Assembly (NCBI GenBank): GCA_013911625.1
Contig: JACESW010000007.1
Location: 1-18,984, forward strand
Direction: 5' to 3'
From: Cryomorphaceae bacterium
Lineage (GTDB): Bacteria; Bacteroidota; Bacteroidia; Flavobacteriales; Schleiferiaceae
DNA length: 18,984 nucleotides
Each line of letters starts with the position of its first letter. Position 1 is the stretch's first letter. The notes under the pieces are model-generated. The model had not been told where the DNA came from. It made no database searches and saw nothing but the letters and a program-made list of their open reading frames with translations. Shown piece after piece: positions 1 through 6,764 of the stretch. The position numbers and the translations under genes are program-made.

Positions 1-13
1 TAGAAGCAAAATA

Positions 14-364
14 GTGAGAAGCGAAGAATTAAAAGCCGATTGGCACCACCTTCTAGATAAACTTTCCCACCAGTTTCCTGGCGATGGCGATATCGATTTG
101 GACGGTGTCCTGTTGCTTGTGGGGACCCAGGAGCTTCAGATGGGATACATTAAAATGAAGAAGGACGTGAAGATTAATGTGCTTCATGTTGCGATTTGTA
201 CGGTCTTAGAGCCGTATGGCTATTACGAATTTGAGAAACGTGATGAGGAGGGGTGGCCTCATTTTAAATCGCTTAAACCTCTACCGACGTTAAAGGCTGG
301 AGAGCAGGCCATCCTGATGAAACAGGCGGTTGTCAATTACTTTAAGTCCAACGGATATCTTTAG
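14..364 (+). CDS. Conserved Bacteroidota hypothetical protein
   Basis: A 116-residue soluble protein with no signal peptide or membrane segment. The sequence is acidic at the start (about residues 24-30, GDGDIDLDG) and then carries a hydrophobic LLLVGTQEL stretch, a YGYYEFEKRDEEGWPHF stretch, and a C-terminal helix ending in KQAVVNYF. From memory this pattern belongs to a short protein of unknown function that is widespread in Bacteroidota; I cannot name a function. The start is uncertain: GTG at 14 fits the usual family N-terminus (charged, then LKxxW), but the frame has no stop between it and the left edge, so a start outside the window is possible. A terminator follows 7 bases after the stop. 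Confidence 0.75.
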   Translation: MRSEELKADWHHLLDKLSHQFPGDGDIDLDGVLLLVGTQELQMGYIKMKKDVKINVLHVAICTVLEPYGYYEFEKRDEEGWPHFKSLKPLPTLKAGEQAILMKQAVVNYFKSNGYL

Positions 365-370
365 AAAAAG

Positions 371-401
371 AAACCCCCGAGCCGCAGGCTCGGGGGTTTT
401 T
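371..401. terminator. Bidirectional rho-independent terminator
   Basis: A perfect 13-bp stem (371-383 with 387-399) around a GCA loop. Its core is CCCCCGAGCC/GGCTCGGGGG, with A-runs on the left and T-runs on the right. It lies between the convergent genes ending at 364 (+) and 419 (-). Both orientations read as stem plus U-run, so it probably ends transcription from both sides. Confidence 0.92.
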
Positions 402-418
402 ATTTGAATCGGCCCAGG

Positions 419-787
419 TTAGCAACCCGGGTCAGATGGATCGTAAGGAAGTAGAATGATTGAGCTTTCTACCGTTTGGTTAGCTTCAAGTTTTACAAAA
501 CCACAACCAATATGTGTGAAAGGGTTGCCGCCGCGCGTTCCTAAAATTTTAAATACAGCTTCGTAGTCGTATTCGAACTCTACCACGCCGTCAAAGCCTG
601 TGGTATCTACCATGTAGGCCTCTTCACGGTGGCCAGGAACATCAACAGACGCTTCTACCACAACATTTTGAATGGGCAAACCGTCAGGGTTGGTCACCTT
701 GATTCTGAACGAGTACGTAGGATTATCAATGCGACATCCTGAAAACAAAAAGGCGCTTAGCGCAAAAAGGAAAACTATCTTTTTCAT
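419..787 (-). CDS. Small lipoprotein, paralogue A of a tandem pair
   Basis: A 122-residue predicted lipoprotein of unknown function. A charged start (MKK) and hydrophobic stretch lead to the lipobox FSGC, with the lipidated Cys at 18, so export by Sec and anchoring in a membrane are expected. The mature part opens with FRIKVTNPDGLPIQNVVVE, which resembles an Ig-like or carboxypeptidase-regulatory-like beta fold in which a 'DGLP' turn precedes a beta strand. Cys95 and the C-terminal Cys122 are the only other cysteines and both are matched in the neighbouring paralogue. I chose the ATG at 787 rather than one four codons upstream because it gives a normal signal peptide and overlaps the preceding stop as TAATG, which suggests translational coupling. 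The family is not one I can name. Confidence 0.8.
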   Translation of the reverse strand: MKKIVFLFALSAFLFSGCRIDNPTYSFRIKVTNPDGLPIQNVVVEASVDVPGHREEAYMVDTTGFDGVVEFEYDYEAVFKILGTRGGNPFTHIGCGFVKLEANQTVESSIILLPYDPSDPGC

Positions 788-1134
788 TATTCTACACAAC
801 CATTAGGGTCTCCGATTGGGTAAAGTACAACATTTACGTCAATTGTCTCCCCTCGAACCAGCCTTACGTAGTTACAACCTTCATAAACCATCTTCCACGC
901 TTTGATATCGTGGTAGGCTTCGAAGCCTGATCTAAACACCACCTGGCCACTCACGTCTGTGAAGTTGTACCATTCGGTAGAGTTTTGGATGGGTGTAAAC
1001 ATCTTTACCGCAGCGTTCTGCACAGGCAGTCCGTCTTCATTGGTAACGGTAACTTTAACGAAGTATTCAGTTGCATCTTCTTCACATGAAGAAAAAGTAA
1101 CTGCAACTAGTAATAAAAGAAATAAGCGTTTCAT
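787..1134 (-). CDS. Small lipoprotein, paralogue B of a tandem pair
   Basis: A 115-residue predicted lipoprotein with signal MKRLFLLLLVAVTFSSC and lipidated Cys17. It shares with the downstream gene the opening VTNEDGLPVQNAAVK, a CNYVRL segment (CGFVKL in the partner), a beta-rich end with LYPIGDP (LLPYDP in the partner) and a terminal Cys113. The match over the full length indicates a tandem duplication. The function is unknown; the Ig-like or regulatory-like beta fold is an inference from the repeat of hydrophobic strands and the DGLP turn. It is the first gene of a two-gene unit, with a likely promoter at 1157-1164. Confidence 0.8.
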   Translation of the reverse strand: MKRLFLLLLVAVTFSSCEEDATEYFVKVTVTNEDGLPVQNAAVKMFTPIQNSTEWYNFTDVSGQVVFRSGFEAYHDIKAWKMVYEGCNYVRLVRGETIDVNVVLYPIGDPNGCVE

Positions 1135-1156
1135 GCTTGTAATTCAGTAATTTCGC

Positions 1157-1164
1157 CAAATCTA
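1157..1164 (-). promoter_or_regulatory. Candidate -7 element for the lipoprotein pair
   Basis: On the minus strand the sequence reads TAGATTTG, an exact match to the Bacteroidota -7 consensus TAnnTTTG. It lies 22 bases upstream of the ATG at 1134, giving a short leader. I do not see a clear TTG at the usual -33 spacing. Confidence 0.45.
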
Positions 1165-1195
1165 CAACAAACGAATCGTATTAGACTAGGCTGTT

Positions 1196-2212
1196 ATGCT
1201 TGAAAATGTTCAAAATCTCCGCGATCAGATTGAATCTATCTCCTTGACTAACAAAGAGGAGGCAGAACAGTTTAGGCTACAATTCCTAAGCAAAAAGGGC
1301 GCCATTCAAGATTTGTTCAAGGAATTTAGAAACGTTCCTGCGGAACAGAAGAAGGCTTTTGGTGCGGCCCTGAATGAACTAAAGCAATTAGCTGAAGGCA
1401 AGCATAAAGAGGCACTTGAAGGCTTCGAAAGTACTGCGGCTACTGGAGTTAACGGCGATATTACCCGACCAGGTATTCCAGCGGAATTGGGTGCTATTCA
1501 CCCAATCAACGCTATTAAGGACGAGATTGTAGATATTTTCAAACGCATAGGATTCAACGTAAGTGTTGGCCCGGAGGTTGAGGACGATTGGCACAACTTT
1601 ACGGCGCTAAATTTCCCTGAAGAGCATCCAGCACGAGACATGCAGGACACTTTCTTCGTTCAAAGAAACCCAGATTGGGCTTTGCGAACGCACACGTCGT
1701 CTGTCCAAGTTCGAGCGATGGAGAGCAACACGCCGCCTATTCGCACCATTAGTCCAGGACGCGTTTTTAGAAACGAAGCCATTAGCGCGAGAAGTCATTG
1801 TATTTTCCACCAGATTGAGGGCCTTTACATCGACAAGGATGTAAGCTTTGCAGATTTAAAGCAAGTCTTGATGTACTTCGCCGAGGAATTTTTCGGCAAC
1901 GCAAAGATTAGAATGCGTCCTTCATACTTCCCTTTTACTGAGCCTAGTGCCGAGGTAGATGTATGGTGGGGTCTAGAGACAGAGATTGACCACAAGATTA
2001 CCAAAGGCACCGGATGGCTAGAGGTAATGGGCTGTGGTATGGTGGATCCAAATGTTTTGAAAGCGAGCGGTATAGATCCAGAAGTGTATTCGGGATATGC
2101 CTTTGGGATGGGGATTGAGCGTATTGCCATGAACCGCTACCAAATTCCTGACATTCGCTTGTTCACCGAGAATGACAAGCGTTTTTTGGAGCAGTTTAAG
2201 ACAGGCGTTTAA
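1196..2212 (+). CDS. pheS: Phenylalanine--tRNA ligase alpha subunit
   Basis: This is the catalytic alpha chain of the cytoplasmic alpha2-beta2 phenylalanyl-tRNA synthetase, which activates phenylalanine with ATP and charges tRNA-Phe. At 338 residues it is close to the usual bacterial length (about 330-350). Residues 1-80 form the charged N-terminal coiled coil that contacts tRNA. The class II core follows: LRTHTS (163-168), motif 2 with GRVFRNE (188-194) and HCIFHQIEG (201-209), FPFTEPS (245-251), and motif 3 with GMGIER (304-309). All parts are present, so the enzyme looks functional. pheT is not adjacent, so the beta subunit must be encoded elsewhere. The stop overlaps that of the convergent pterin dehydratase gene. 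Confidence 0.98.
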   Translation: MLENVQNLRDQIESISLTNKEEAEQFRLQFLSKKGAIQDLFKEFRNVPAEQKKAFGAALNELKQLAEGKHKEALEGFESTAATGVNGDITRPGIPAELGAIHPINAIKDEIVDIFKRIGFNVSVGPEVEDDWHNFTALNFPEEHPARDMQDTFFVQRNPDWALRTHTSSVQVRAMESNTPPIRTISPGRVFRNEAISARSHCIFHQIEGLYIDKDVSFADLKQVLMYFAEEFFGNAKIRMRPSYFPFTEPSAEVDVWWGLETEIDHKITKGTGWLEVMGCGMVDPNVLKASGIDPEVYSGYAFGMGIERIAMNRYQIPDIRLFTENDKRFLEQFKTGV

Positions 2213-2475
2213 TCTACAGCGGCAAACGCAGCATCTATTTTTTGGGCCAATTCATGGTCGAGATCCGTCACCACGTTTCCTTCATCGTGCGTGGTAGAAT
2301 AAAGAACAACCGTTCGGTAATCTATCGCAATAAAGGGGTGGTGGTTGCACGCTTCTGCAATAGCGCCTACCGCAGCAACAAAGTCTAAAGAGGCCTGAAA
2401 AGAAGGTAGCACAAAAGTTCGTTCGAGCCTAGTTTCTTTGTGGTCCCAAAGGTGATTGCGGTTGTTTCCTGCCAT
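2209..2475 (-). CDS. phhB: 4a-hydroxytetrahydrobiopterin dehydratase
   Basis: An 88-residue pterin-4a-carbinolamine dehydratase (PCD/DCoH family). This enzyme dehydrates 4a-hydroxytetrahydrobiopterin formed by phenylalanine hydroxylase so that the pterin can be recycled. The active-site signature is visible: EACNHHPFIAIDY with His45, His46 and Pro47, then THDEGNVVTDLD with His63 and Asp71. The protein is a little shorter than many homologues (about 95-115), lacking part of the N-terminal strand, but the catalytic core is complete. No phenylalanine hydroxylase gene is in the window, so the partner is unknown; some bacteria use this family in molybdopterin or other pterin metabolism. The start lies just behind the pyk terminator, so the gene probably has its own promoter. 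It converges on pheS with a 4-base overlap. Confidence 0.9.
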   Translation of the reverse strand: MAGNNRNHLWDHKETRLERTFVLPSFQASLDFVAAVGAIAEACNHHPFIAIDYRTVVLYSTTHDEGNVVTDLDHELAQKIDAAFAAVD

Positions 2476-2479
2476 GATT

Positions 2480-2487
2480 TAAAGATA
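2480..2487 (-). promoter_or_regulatory. Possible -7 element of phhB
   Basis: The minus strand reads TATCTTTA, seven of eight bases of TAnnTTTG, ending 4 bases before the ATG. If it is used, the transcript would start at or inside the start codon. It overlaps the T-run of the pyk terminator. This is a weak call from a single element. Confidence 0.25.
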
Positions 2488-2515
2488 AAAAAAGCCCGCG
2501 GTACAACGCGGGCTT
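2484..2515 (-). terminator. Terminator of the acpP-pyk operon
   Basis: A stem GCCCGCG (2494-2500) / CGCGGGC (2507-2513), extended by two A-T pairs, with loop GTACAA. On the minus strand it is followed by seven Ts. It sits 22 bases after the pyk stop, as expected for an intrinsic terminator. Confidence 0.92.
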
Positions 2516-2537
2516 ATTAAATATTCAGTCGGCCGTA

Positions 2538-3968
2538 TTAAACAGCTGCAATTTTAAGCATGTTTGTGAAGCCCTTCTCCTGGATTGGCATCGAGGCAAT
2601 TTTCACCACCAAATCATTGTCTTCGACAACGCTGTTTTCTTTGAGGATATTTTTGATATCGTCAAAGGTTTGATCCGTGCTTTCCATTCCGTCGTAGTAA
2701 AAGGCTTCAACACCCCATACCAACGACATTTGGTTCATGATTTGACGGTTGGCAGTGAACACGACAATCTTGGTTTTAGGTCGGTGTCCAGCAATTTTAA
2801 GTGCTGTATAACCGCTAAATGTGAGCGTAAGAATAGCTGCCGCGCCAACTTGATCTGCAATTTTTGCAGCGTTGTAACAAATGGTTTTCGTGATGTAGCG
2901 TTCGTTTTTAATCGAAGGCTCGTTGTCCATAATTGGCTTTACATCGAAGGTCGATTCAACGTGAGCCACAATACTAGCCATCGTTTCTACCACCTTTGCC
3001 GGGTATTTACCTACAGAGGTTTCTCCAGAGAGCATTACAGCATCAGCACCGTCGCATACAGAGTTAGCAACATCATTTACCTCAGCACGGGTAGGGCTTT
3101 GGCTTTCAATCATGCTCTCCATCATCTGTGTCGCGATAATACACGGCTTTGCCTTTATGTGACACTTCTCAACGATCATCTTCTGTACCATTGGAACAGA
3201 AGAGTAAGGAATTTCAACACCGAGGTCACCACGAGCTACCATAATAGCATCTGTAGCATGGATAATTTGGTCGATATCTACAACTGCCTCTGGCTTTTCG
3301 ATTTTAGAAACAATTTTTGCGTAGCTCCCGAACTCTTCAATGATATTACGGAGCTGTTTCACATCTTGTGCGTCGCGAACAAAGCTTAAGCCAATCCATT
3401 CGACACCTTCTTCCATAGCTACAACGACATCAGCCAGGTCTTTTTCTGTCAAACACGGAAGGCTCACCTTAGTGTTTGGAAGGTTTACACCTTTCTTGCT
3501 CTTTAAAGGCCCTCCTTGAATAACGCGTGTAACTACAGTGTCTTTCTTGTTGGTCTCAACGACTTCGCACATGAGCTTGCCGTCGTCCATAAGAATGCGT
3601 TCGCCAGCGTTTACGTCATGAGGAAACTGTTCGTAGTTCATGTAAACGAGCTCAGCTGTTCCGTCTACTTTATCTGTGGTGAACGTTAGCGTATCGCCTT
3701 CATTGACAACCGCGCCTTCTTCAACATCTCCAATGCGAAGTTTAGGCCCTTGTAGGTCAGCGAGTACTGCGGTTTTACAATTAAATTCTTGGTTTATCTC
3801 TTTGATAAGACGGATTGTGCGGCGGTGTGTTTCGTGGTCTCCGTGTGAAAAGTTCACGCGAAAAACATTAACGCCGGCTTTAATCATGTCCATCATCACC
3901 TCCTTGTGCCATGAAGCAGGTCCAAGTGTAGCGACGATTTTCGTGTTGTTAGATGTTTCGGATCTCAT
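2538..3968 (-). CDS. pyk: Pyruvate kinase
   Basis: This enzyme converts phosphoenolpyruvate and ADP to pyruvate and ATP, the last step of glycolysis. It has 476 residues, normal for the bacterial enzyme without a C-terminal extension. Visible landmarks are KIVATLGPAS near the start, FRVNFSHGDHETH with Arg37 and Asn39, the start of the B domain after DLQGPKLRIG (71-80), the signature SKIEKPEAV with the catalytic Lys222 and metal ligand Glu224, MVARGDLGVEIP (243-254), and ATQMMES with Thr280. The C-terminal domain ends in the conserved pattern SMPIQEKGFTNMLKI. The reading frame overlaps the upstream IPExxxVDY gene by 20 bases, so the two are probably translationally coupled. It is the last gene of a five-gene run and is followed by a strong terminator. 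Confidence 0.98.
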   Translation of the reverse strand: MRSETSNNTKIVATLGPASWHKEVMMDMIKAGVNVFRVNFSHGDHETHRRTIRLIKEINQEFNCKTAVLADLQGPKLRIGDVEEGAVVNEGDTLTFTTDKVDGTAELVYMNYEQFPHDVNAGERILMDDGKLMCEVVETNKKDTVVTRVIQGGPLKSKKGVNLPNTKVSLPCLTEKDLADVVVAMEEGVEWIGLSFVRDAQDVKQLRNIIEEFGSYAKIVSKIEKPEAVVDIDQIIHATDAIMVARGDLGVEIPYSSVPMVQKMIVEKCHIKAKPCIIATQMMESMIESQSPTRAEVNDVANSVCDGADAVMLSGETSVGKYPAKVVETMASIVAHVESTFDVKPIMDNEPSIKNERYITKTICYNAAKIADQVGAAAILTLTFSGYTALKIAGHRPKTKIVVFTANRQIMNQMSLVWGVEAFYYDGMESTDQTFDDIKNILKENSVVEDNDLVVKIASMPIQEKGFTNMLKIAAV

Positions 3969-4437
3969 ATAAAAGATGTGTTTCAGTTTGTGTCAGTTGA
4001 GTGTGTGCCTCAAAGTAAGAGGCGGTAGTGATTCTAGGATTGCGCTTTAGGGCCGATTCTAAATCGACTGCAAATTCGTCATTTTCCGCCATTAAAACAT
4101 AGTCCCAGTGTTTAACAGTAGGTAAAAGATGTTTTTCAGGAACGGTGCTTTCGAACAGGCTTGGCGTTTCGCTGGCTTCTTGGCGTGTACCACTGCTTAT
4201 GTTCATTACTAGGCACAGCGGCTCACCCTTATGGTCTGTGCCGTCGTAAACGTTGTATTCCCAGATACTTCCGGCAATTTGAACGTCGGTTACCTCAGGA
4301 CGCGCAATGAGCTTGAGGTCGTAATTGTGGTTCAACCAATAGGCCAACTCAAAGTCCTTCAGTTCGCTGCGAATACCAAGCATACTGAAGTTCATTTTCT
4401 CATTACTGAGTGCATTTATGTGTTTTACTCTAGGCAT
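3949..4437 (-). CDS. IPExxxVDY-family protein
   Basis: A 162-residue soluble protein of unknown function. Its position between rnc and pyk and its size match the Bacteroidota family named for an IPExxxVDY motif. Here the corresponding segment is LLPTVKHWDYVLMAEN (about residues 104-119), in which only the Pro and the final DY of the name-giving motif remain. The N-terminal part has SELKDFELAYWLNHNYDLKL, a typical opening in this family as I remember it. It starts within rnc (8-base overlap) and ends within pyk (20-base overlap), so it is surely co-translated with both. No catalytic motif is apparent. Assignment rests mainly on gene order and the general pattern. Confidence 0.75.
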   Translation of the reverse strand: MPRVKHINALSNEKMNFSMLGIRSELKDFELAYWLNHNYDLKLIARPEVTDVQIAGSIWEYNVYDGTDHKGEPLCLVMNISSGTRQEASETPSLFESTVPEKHLLPTVKHWDYVLMAENDEFAVDLESALKRNPRITTASYFEAHTQLTQTETHLLYEIRNI

Positions 4438-5152
4438 CTGCTATGTGTCCTTGGTAATACTCTTTCGAGGCGGCCTCCTCGCCCTTCTTCTTGGAACTGC
4501 CTTCTCCTTTTGCCACTAATACATCATCAATGTACAGTCCCATTACAAAAGTGCTGTTGTGCTGGGCGCCCATTCGGTCGATTTCCTCAAACTTAAAGTT
4601 CGTTTTTTCCGACTGAAAGTATTCTATGACCTCGCTCTTGTAGTTGAGTGTGGTTTCCACCAGGTTGTCTGAAGACAAGAAAGGATCGACAATTTTATTC
4701 GTGATAAAACGTTCGGTTCGCTTCATTCCGTGGTCTAGATACATAGCGCCGACCAATGCCTCAAGCGCATCTCCATAGATACTTTCACTGTAGTTGCCTT
4801 TAAGGTTGGCAACGACAAGGTTTGGCACGCCAAGTATATCTGCTACGCTGTTGAGGTTGTTTCTTGAAACAATCTTGCTACGAAGCTTAGTAAGATGACC
4901 CTCGTCGTCGGTTGGAAAGCGGTAATATAGAATGTCTGCGACGACAAGATCGATGACAGCGTCGCCCAAGAATTCGAGCCGTTCATTATTACGCTCTCCT
5001 TTCTTTTTGCGAAAAGGATAAGCGCTGGCGTGTCGTAATGCTAGTTTGTATAAAGCAGCTTCCTTTGGCCAATATCCGATGACTTCTTTGATTTTTCGAT
5101 CGAAAGAAGGGCGTTTCAGAAAGGGTATAAGGCGTGCTTTTCTCGAACTCAT
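4430..5152 (-). CDS. rnc: Ribonuclease III
   Basis: A double-strand-specific endoribonuclease that matures rRNA precursors and cuts structured mRNA. It has 240 residues. The RNase III domain carries the signature ERLEFLGDAV (57-66, with Glu60 and Asp64) and GDALEALVGA (127-136, with Asp128 and Glu131), which together form the Mg-binding site. A C-terminal double-stranded RNA-binding domain spans about 168-235 and contains KGEGSSKKKGEEAASK. The N-terminal 20 residues are basic and somewhat longer than in E. coli. The gene begins 7 bases after the fabF stop and overlaps the next gene, so it belongs to the acpP-fabF operon. The acpP-fabF-rnc order is also common in other bacterial phyla. Confidence 0.97.
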   Translation of the reverse strand: MSSRKARLIPFLKRPSFDRKIKEVIGYWPKEAALYKLALRHASAYPFRKKKGERNNERLEFLGDAVIDLVVADILYYRFPTDDEGHLTKLRSKIVSRNNLNSVADILGVPNLVVANLKGNYSESIYGDALEALVGAMYLDHGMKRTERFITNKIVDPFLSSDNLVETTLNYKSEVIEYFQSEKTNFKFEEIDRMGAQHNSTFVMGLYIDDVLVAKGEGSSKKKGEEAASKEYYQGHIADA

Positions 5153-5159
5153 TAACTAT

Positions 5160-6410
5160 CTATTCGGCTTTCTTGAAAAGTACCGATGCATTGTGTCCCC
5201 CGAAACCGAAGGTATTACTCAAAGCAGCGCGCACTTCTCTTTCCTGAGCCGAATGGAAAGTAAAGTTGAGTTTAGGATCTAAGTTTTCGTCGTCGGTAAA
5301 GTGATTGATTGTTGGAGGAATCATGTTTGTGTGACAAGACATGATTGCCGCCATCGCTTCAACTGCACCGGCAGCACCAAGGAGATGTCCGGTCATACTT
5401 TTTGTTGACGAAATGTTGAGGTTATAGGCATGGTCGCCAAAGACTTGTTGGATCGCCTTTGTTTCTGCAATGTCTCCAAGCGGAGTGGAGGTACCGTGAA
5501 CGTTCACGTAATCCACTTCGTCTGGTGTCATGCCCGCATCTTCAATGGCGTTGGCCATTACGTTGCGAGCGCCCAAGCCCTCAGGATGTGGTGCTGTAAG
5601 GTGGTGTGCATCGGCACTGAGTCCGCCACCGACCATTTCAGCGTAAATTTTAGCGCCGCGAGCTTTCGCGTGCTCATATTCTTCTAGAATAATTCCTGCA
5701 CCACCTTCACCCATAACGAAACCGTCGCGCTCAGCGTCGAAAGGACGCGAAGCTGTTTTTGGATCGTCGTTGCGTGTTGAGAGTGCATTCATAGCGTTGA
5801 AGCCGCCCATACCTACAGGGTTGATAGCCGCTTCAGAACCACCAGTGACTATGATATCTGCCTTCCCCAAACGAATGAGGTTGAAGGAATCAATAAGCGC
5901 GTTCGTTGACGACGCACAAGCACTAACTGTGGTGTAGTTTGGTCCGCGAAGACCGTGCATCATTGAAATTCTCCCAGGCGTGATATCAGAAATCATCATA
6001 GGGATAAGGAATGGGTTGAAGCGAGGATTAAGGTCGTTATCAACGAAGCCTTTTACCTGATCGAAGAATGTATCGATACCACCGATACCTGATCCCCAAA
6101 CCACCCCGATACGATCGAGGTTTTCGTTTTCCAAATCCAACCCGGAATCGGCAATGGCCTCATTGGCCACTACCACTCCGAATTGTGTAAATCGATCCAT
6201 ACGACGCGCTTCCTTACGGTCGAGCAAGTCGTTGGGAACAAAGTCTTTTACCTCACACGCAAAGTGTGTTTTAAACAAAGAAGAGTCGAACCTAGTAATA
6301 GGACCGGCTCCTGAAGTACCTGCAAGCAGATTCTTCCAAGTTTCTTCGGCCGTGTTACCCACCGGGGTAATCGCACCCAAACCTGTTACAACTACGCGTT
6401 TAAGGCTCAT
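5160..6410 (-). CDS. fabF: 3-oxoacyl-[acyl-carrier-protein] synthase II
   Basis: KAS II condenses malonyl-ACP with growing acyl-ACP in the cytoplasmic type II fatty acid synthase. The length, 416 residues, is typical. The thiolase-fold Cys-His-His triad is complete: Cys165 in TVSACASSTNA, His305 in VNVHGTSTPLGD, and His342 in KSMTGHLLGAAGAVEAM, with the conserved Lys337. The start is MSLKRVVVTGLGAITP, the standard opening of the family. It follows acpP by 15 bases and precedes rnc by 7 bases, so its own substrate carrier is made from the same message. Confidence 0.98.
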   Translation of the reverse strand: MSLKRVVVTGLGAITPVGNTAEETWKNLLAGTSGAGPITRFDSSLFKTHFACEVKDFVPNDLLDRKEARRMDRFTQFGVVVANEAIADSGLDLENENLDRIGVVWGSGIGGIDTFFDQVKGFVDNDLNPRFNPFLIPMMISDITPGRISMMHGLRGPNYTTVSACASSTNALIDSFNLIRLGKADIIVTGGSEAAINPVGMGGFNAMNALSTRNDDPKTASRPFDAERDGFVMGEGGAGIILEEYEHAKARGAKIYAEMVGGGLSADAHHLTAPHPEGLGARNVMANAIEDAGMTPDEVDYVNVHGTSTPLGDIAETKAIQQVFGDHAYNLNISSTKSMTGHLLGAAGAVEAMAAIMSCHTNMIPPTINHFTDDENLDPKLNFTFHSAQEREVRAALSNTFGFGGHNASVLFKKAE

Positions 6411-6425
6411 AAGAAAGACTTTAGC

Positions 6426-6662
6426 TTATGCTTTTGCTTCTTCGATATACGAAATAGCTTGACCTACAGTACCAATGTTTTCTGCTTGGTCGTCCGGAAT
6501 TTGGATGTCGAATTCTTTTTCGAATTCCATGATCAATTCCACAGTGTCCAGAGAATCTGCACCGAGATCGTTTGTGAAGCTTGCTTCAGTGTTTACTTCG
6601 TTTTCGTCAACTCCTAGTTTGTCAACGATAATCGCTGTTACTTTTGCTGAAATGTCAGACAT
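6426..6662 (-). CDS. acpP: Acyl carrier protein
   Basis: A 78-residue acidic four-helix protein that carries acyl intermediates on a phosphopantetheine arm for fatty acid synthesis. The attachment site is Ser37 in [13 protein letters not shown], the classic DSL motif. The protein length and the opening ([17 protein letters not shown]) are standard. It is the first gene of the five-gene minus-strand operon; its upstream region, shared with divergent purN, contains a 10-base direct repeat and a 7-base-arm dyad that could take part in regulation. Confidence 0.98.
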   Translation of the reverse strand: MSDISAKVTAIIVDKLGVDENEVNTEASFTNDLGADSLDTVELIMEFEKEFDIQIPDDQAENIGTVGQAISYIEEAKA

Positions 6663-6673
6663 GATTAGTTTGT

Positions 6674-6713
6674 TTTAGTAATCAAGCACAAAGAAAATAA
6701 AACTTTAGTAATC
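6674..6713. repeat. 10-base direct repeat upstream of acpP
   Basis: TTTAGTAATC occurs at 6674-6683 and again at 6704-6713, 30 bases apart (about three helical turns). On the acpP strand it reads GATTACTAAA. The repeats lie 12 to 51 bases upstream of the acpP start codon. They may be binding sites for a regulator; no known motif is recognised. Confidence 0.5.
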
Positions 6714-6734
6714 CTCTACAGCCGGAATGTAGAG
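6714..6734. promoter_or_regulatory. Dyad between acpP and purN
   Basis: Perfect 7-base arms CTCTACA (6714-6720) and TGTAGAG (6728-6734) around GCCGGAA. It starts directly after the second copy of the direct repeat and ends one base before the purN -7 element, so a protein bound here would cover the purN promoter. No T-run follows, so it is not a terminator. A transcription factor operator is the likeliest reading, without a named factor. Confidence 0.4.
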
Positions 6735-6735
6735 T

Positions 6736-6743
6736 TAACTTTG
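6736..6743 (+). promoter_or_regulatory. -7 promoter element of purN
   Basis: TAACTTTG is an exact TAnnTTTG match, 21 bases upstream of the ATG at 6765. It supports the downstream start for purN because a start at the TTG of 6741 would lie within the promoter. A -33 element is not evident. Confidence 0.5.
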
Positions 6744-6764
6744 CCCTTTCAACAAGAAATATTC

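Noticed and set aside
959..1150. A 63-codon plus-strand frame opposite lipoprotein B
   Set aside because: It is antisense to a gene with a clear signal peptide and lipobox; its own sequence shows no domain.
2670..3389. A 239-codon open frame on the plus strand, opposite pyk
   Set aside because: It lies wholly antisense to a complete pyruvate kinase gene, and its translation has an unnatural composition (many Cys, His, Asn) with no recognisable domain.
6741..6764. An N-terminal extension of PurN from the TTG at 6741
   Set aside because: It would begin inside the exact TAnnTTTG promoter element and adds eight residues not found at the start of this family.
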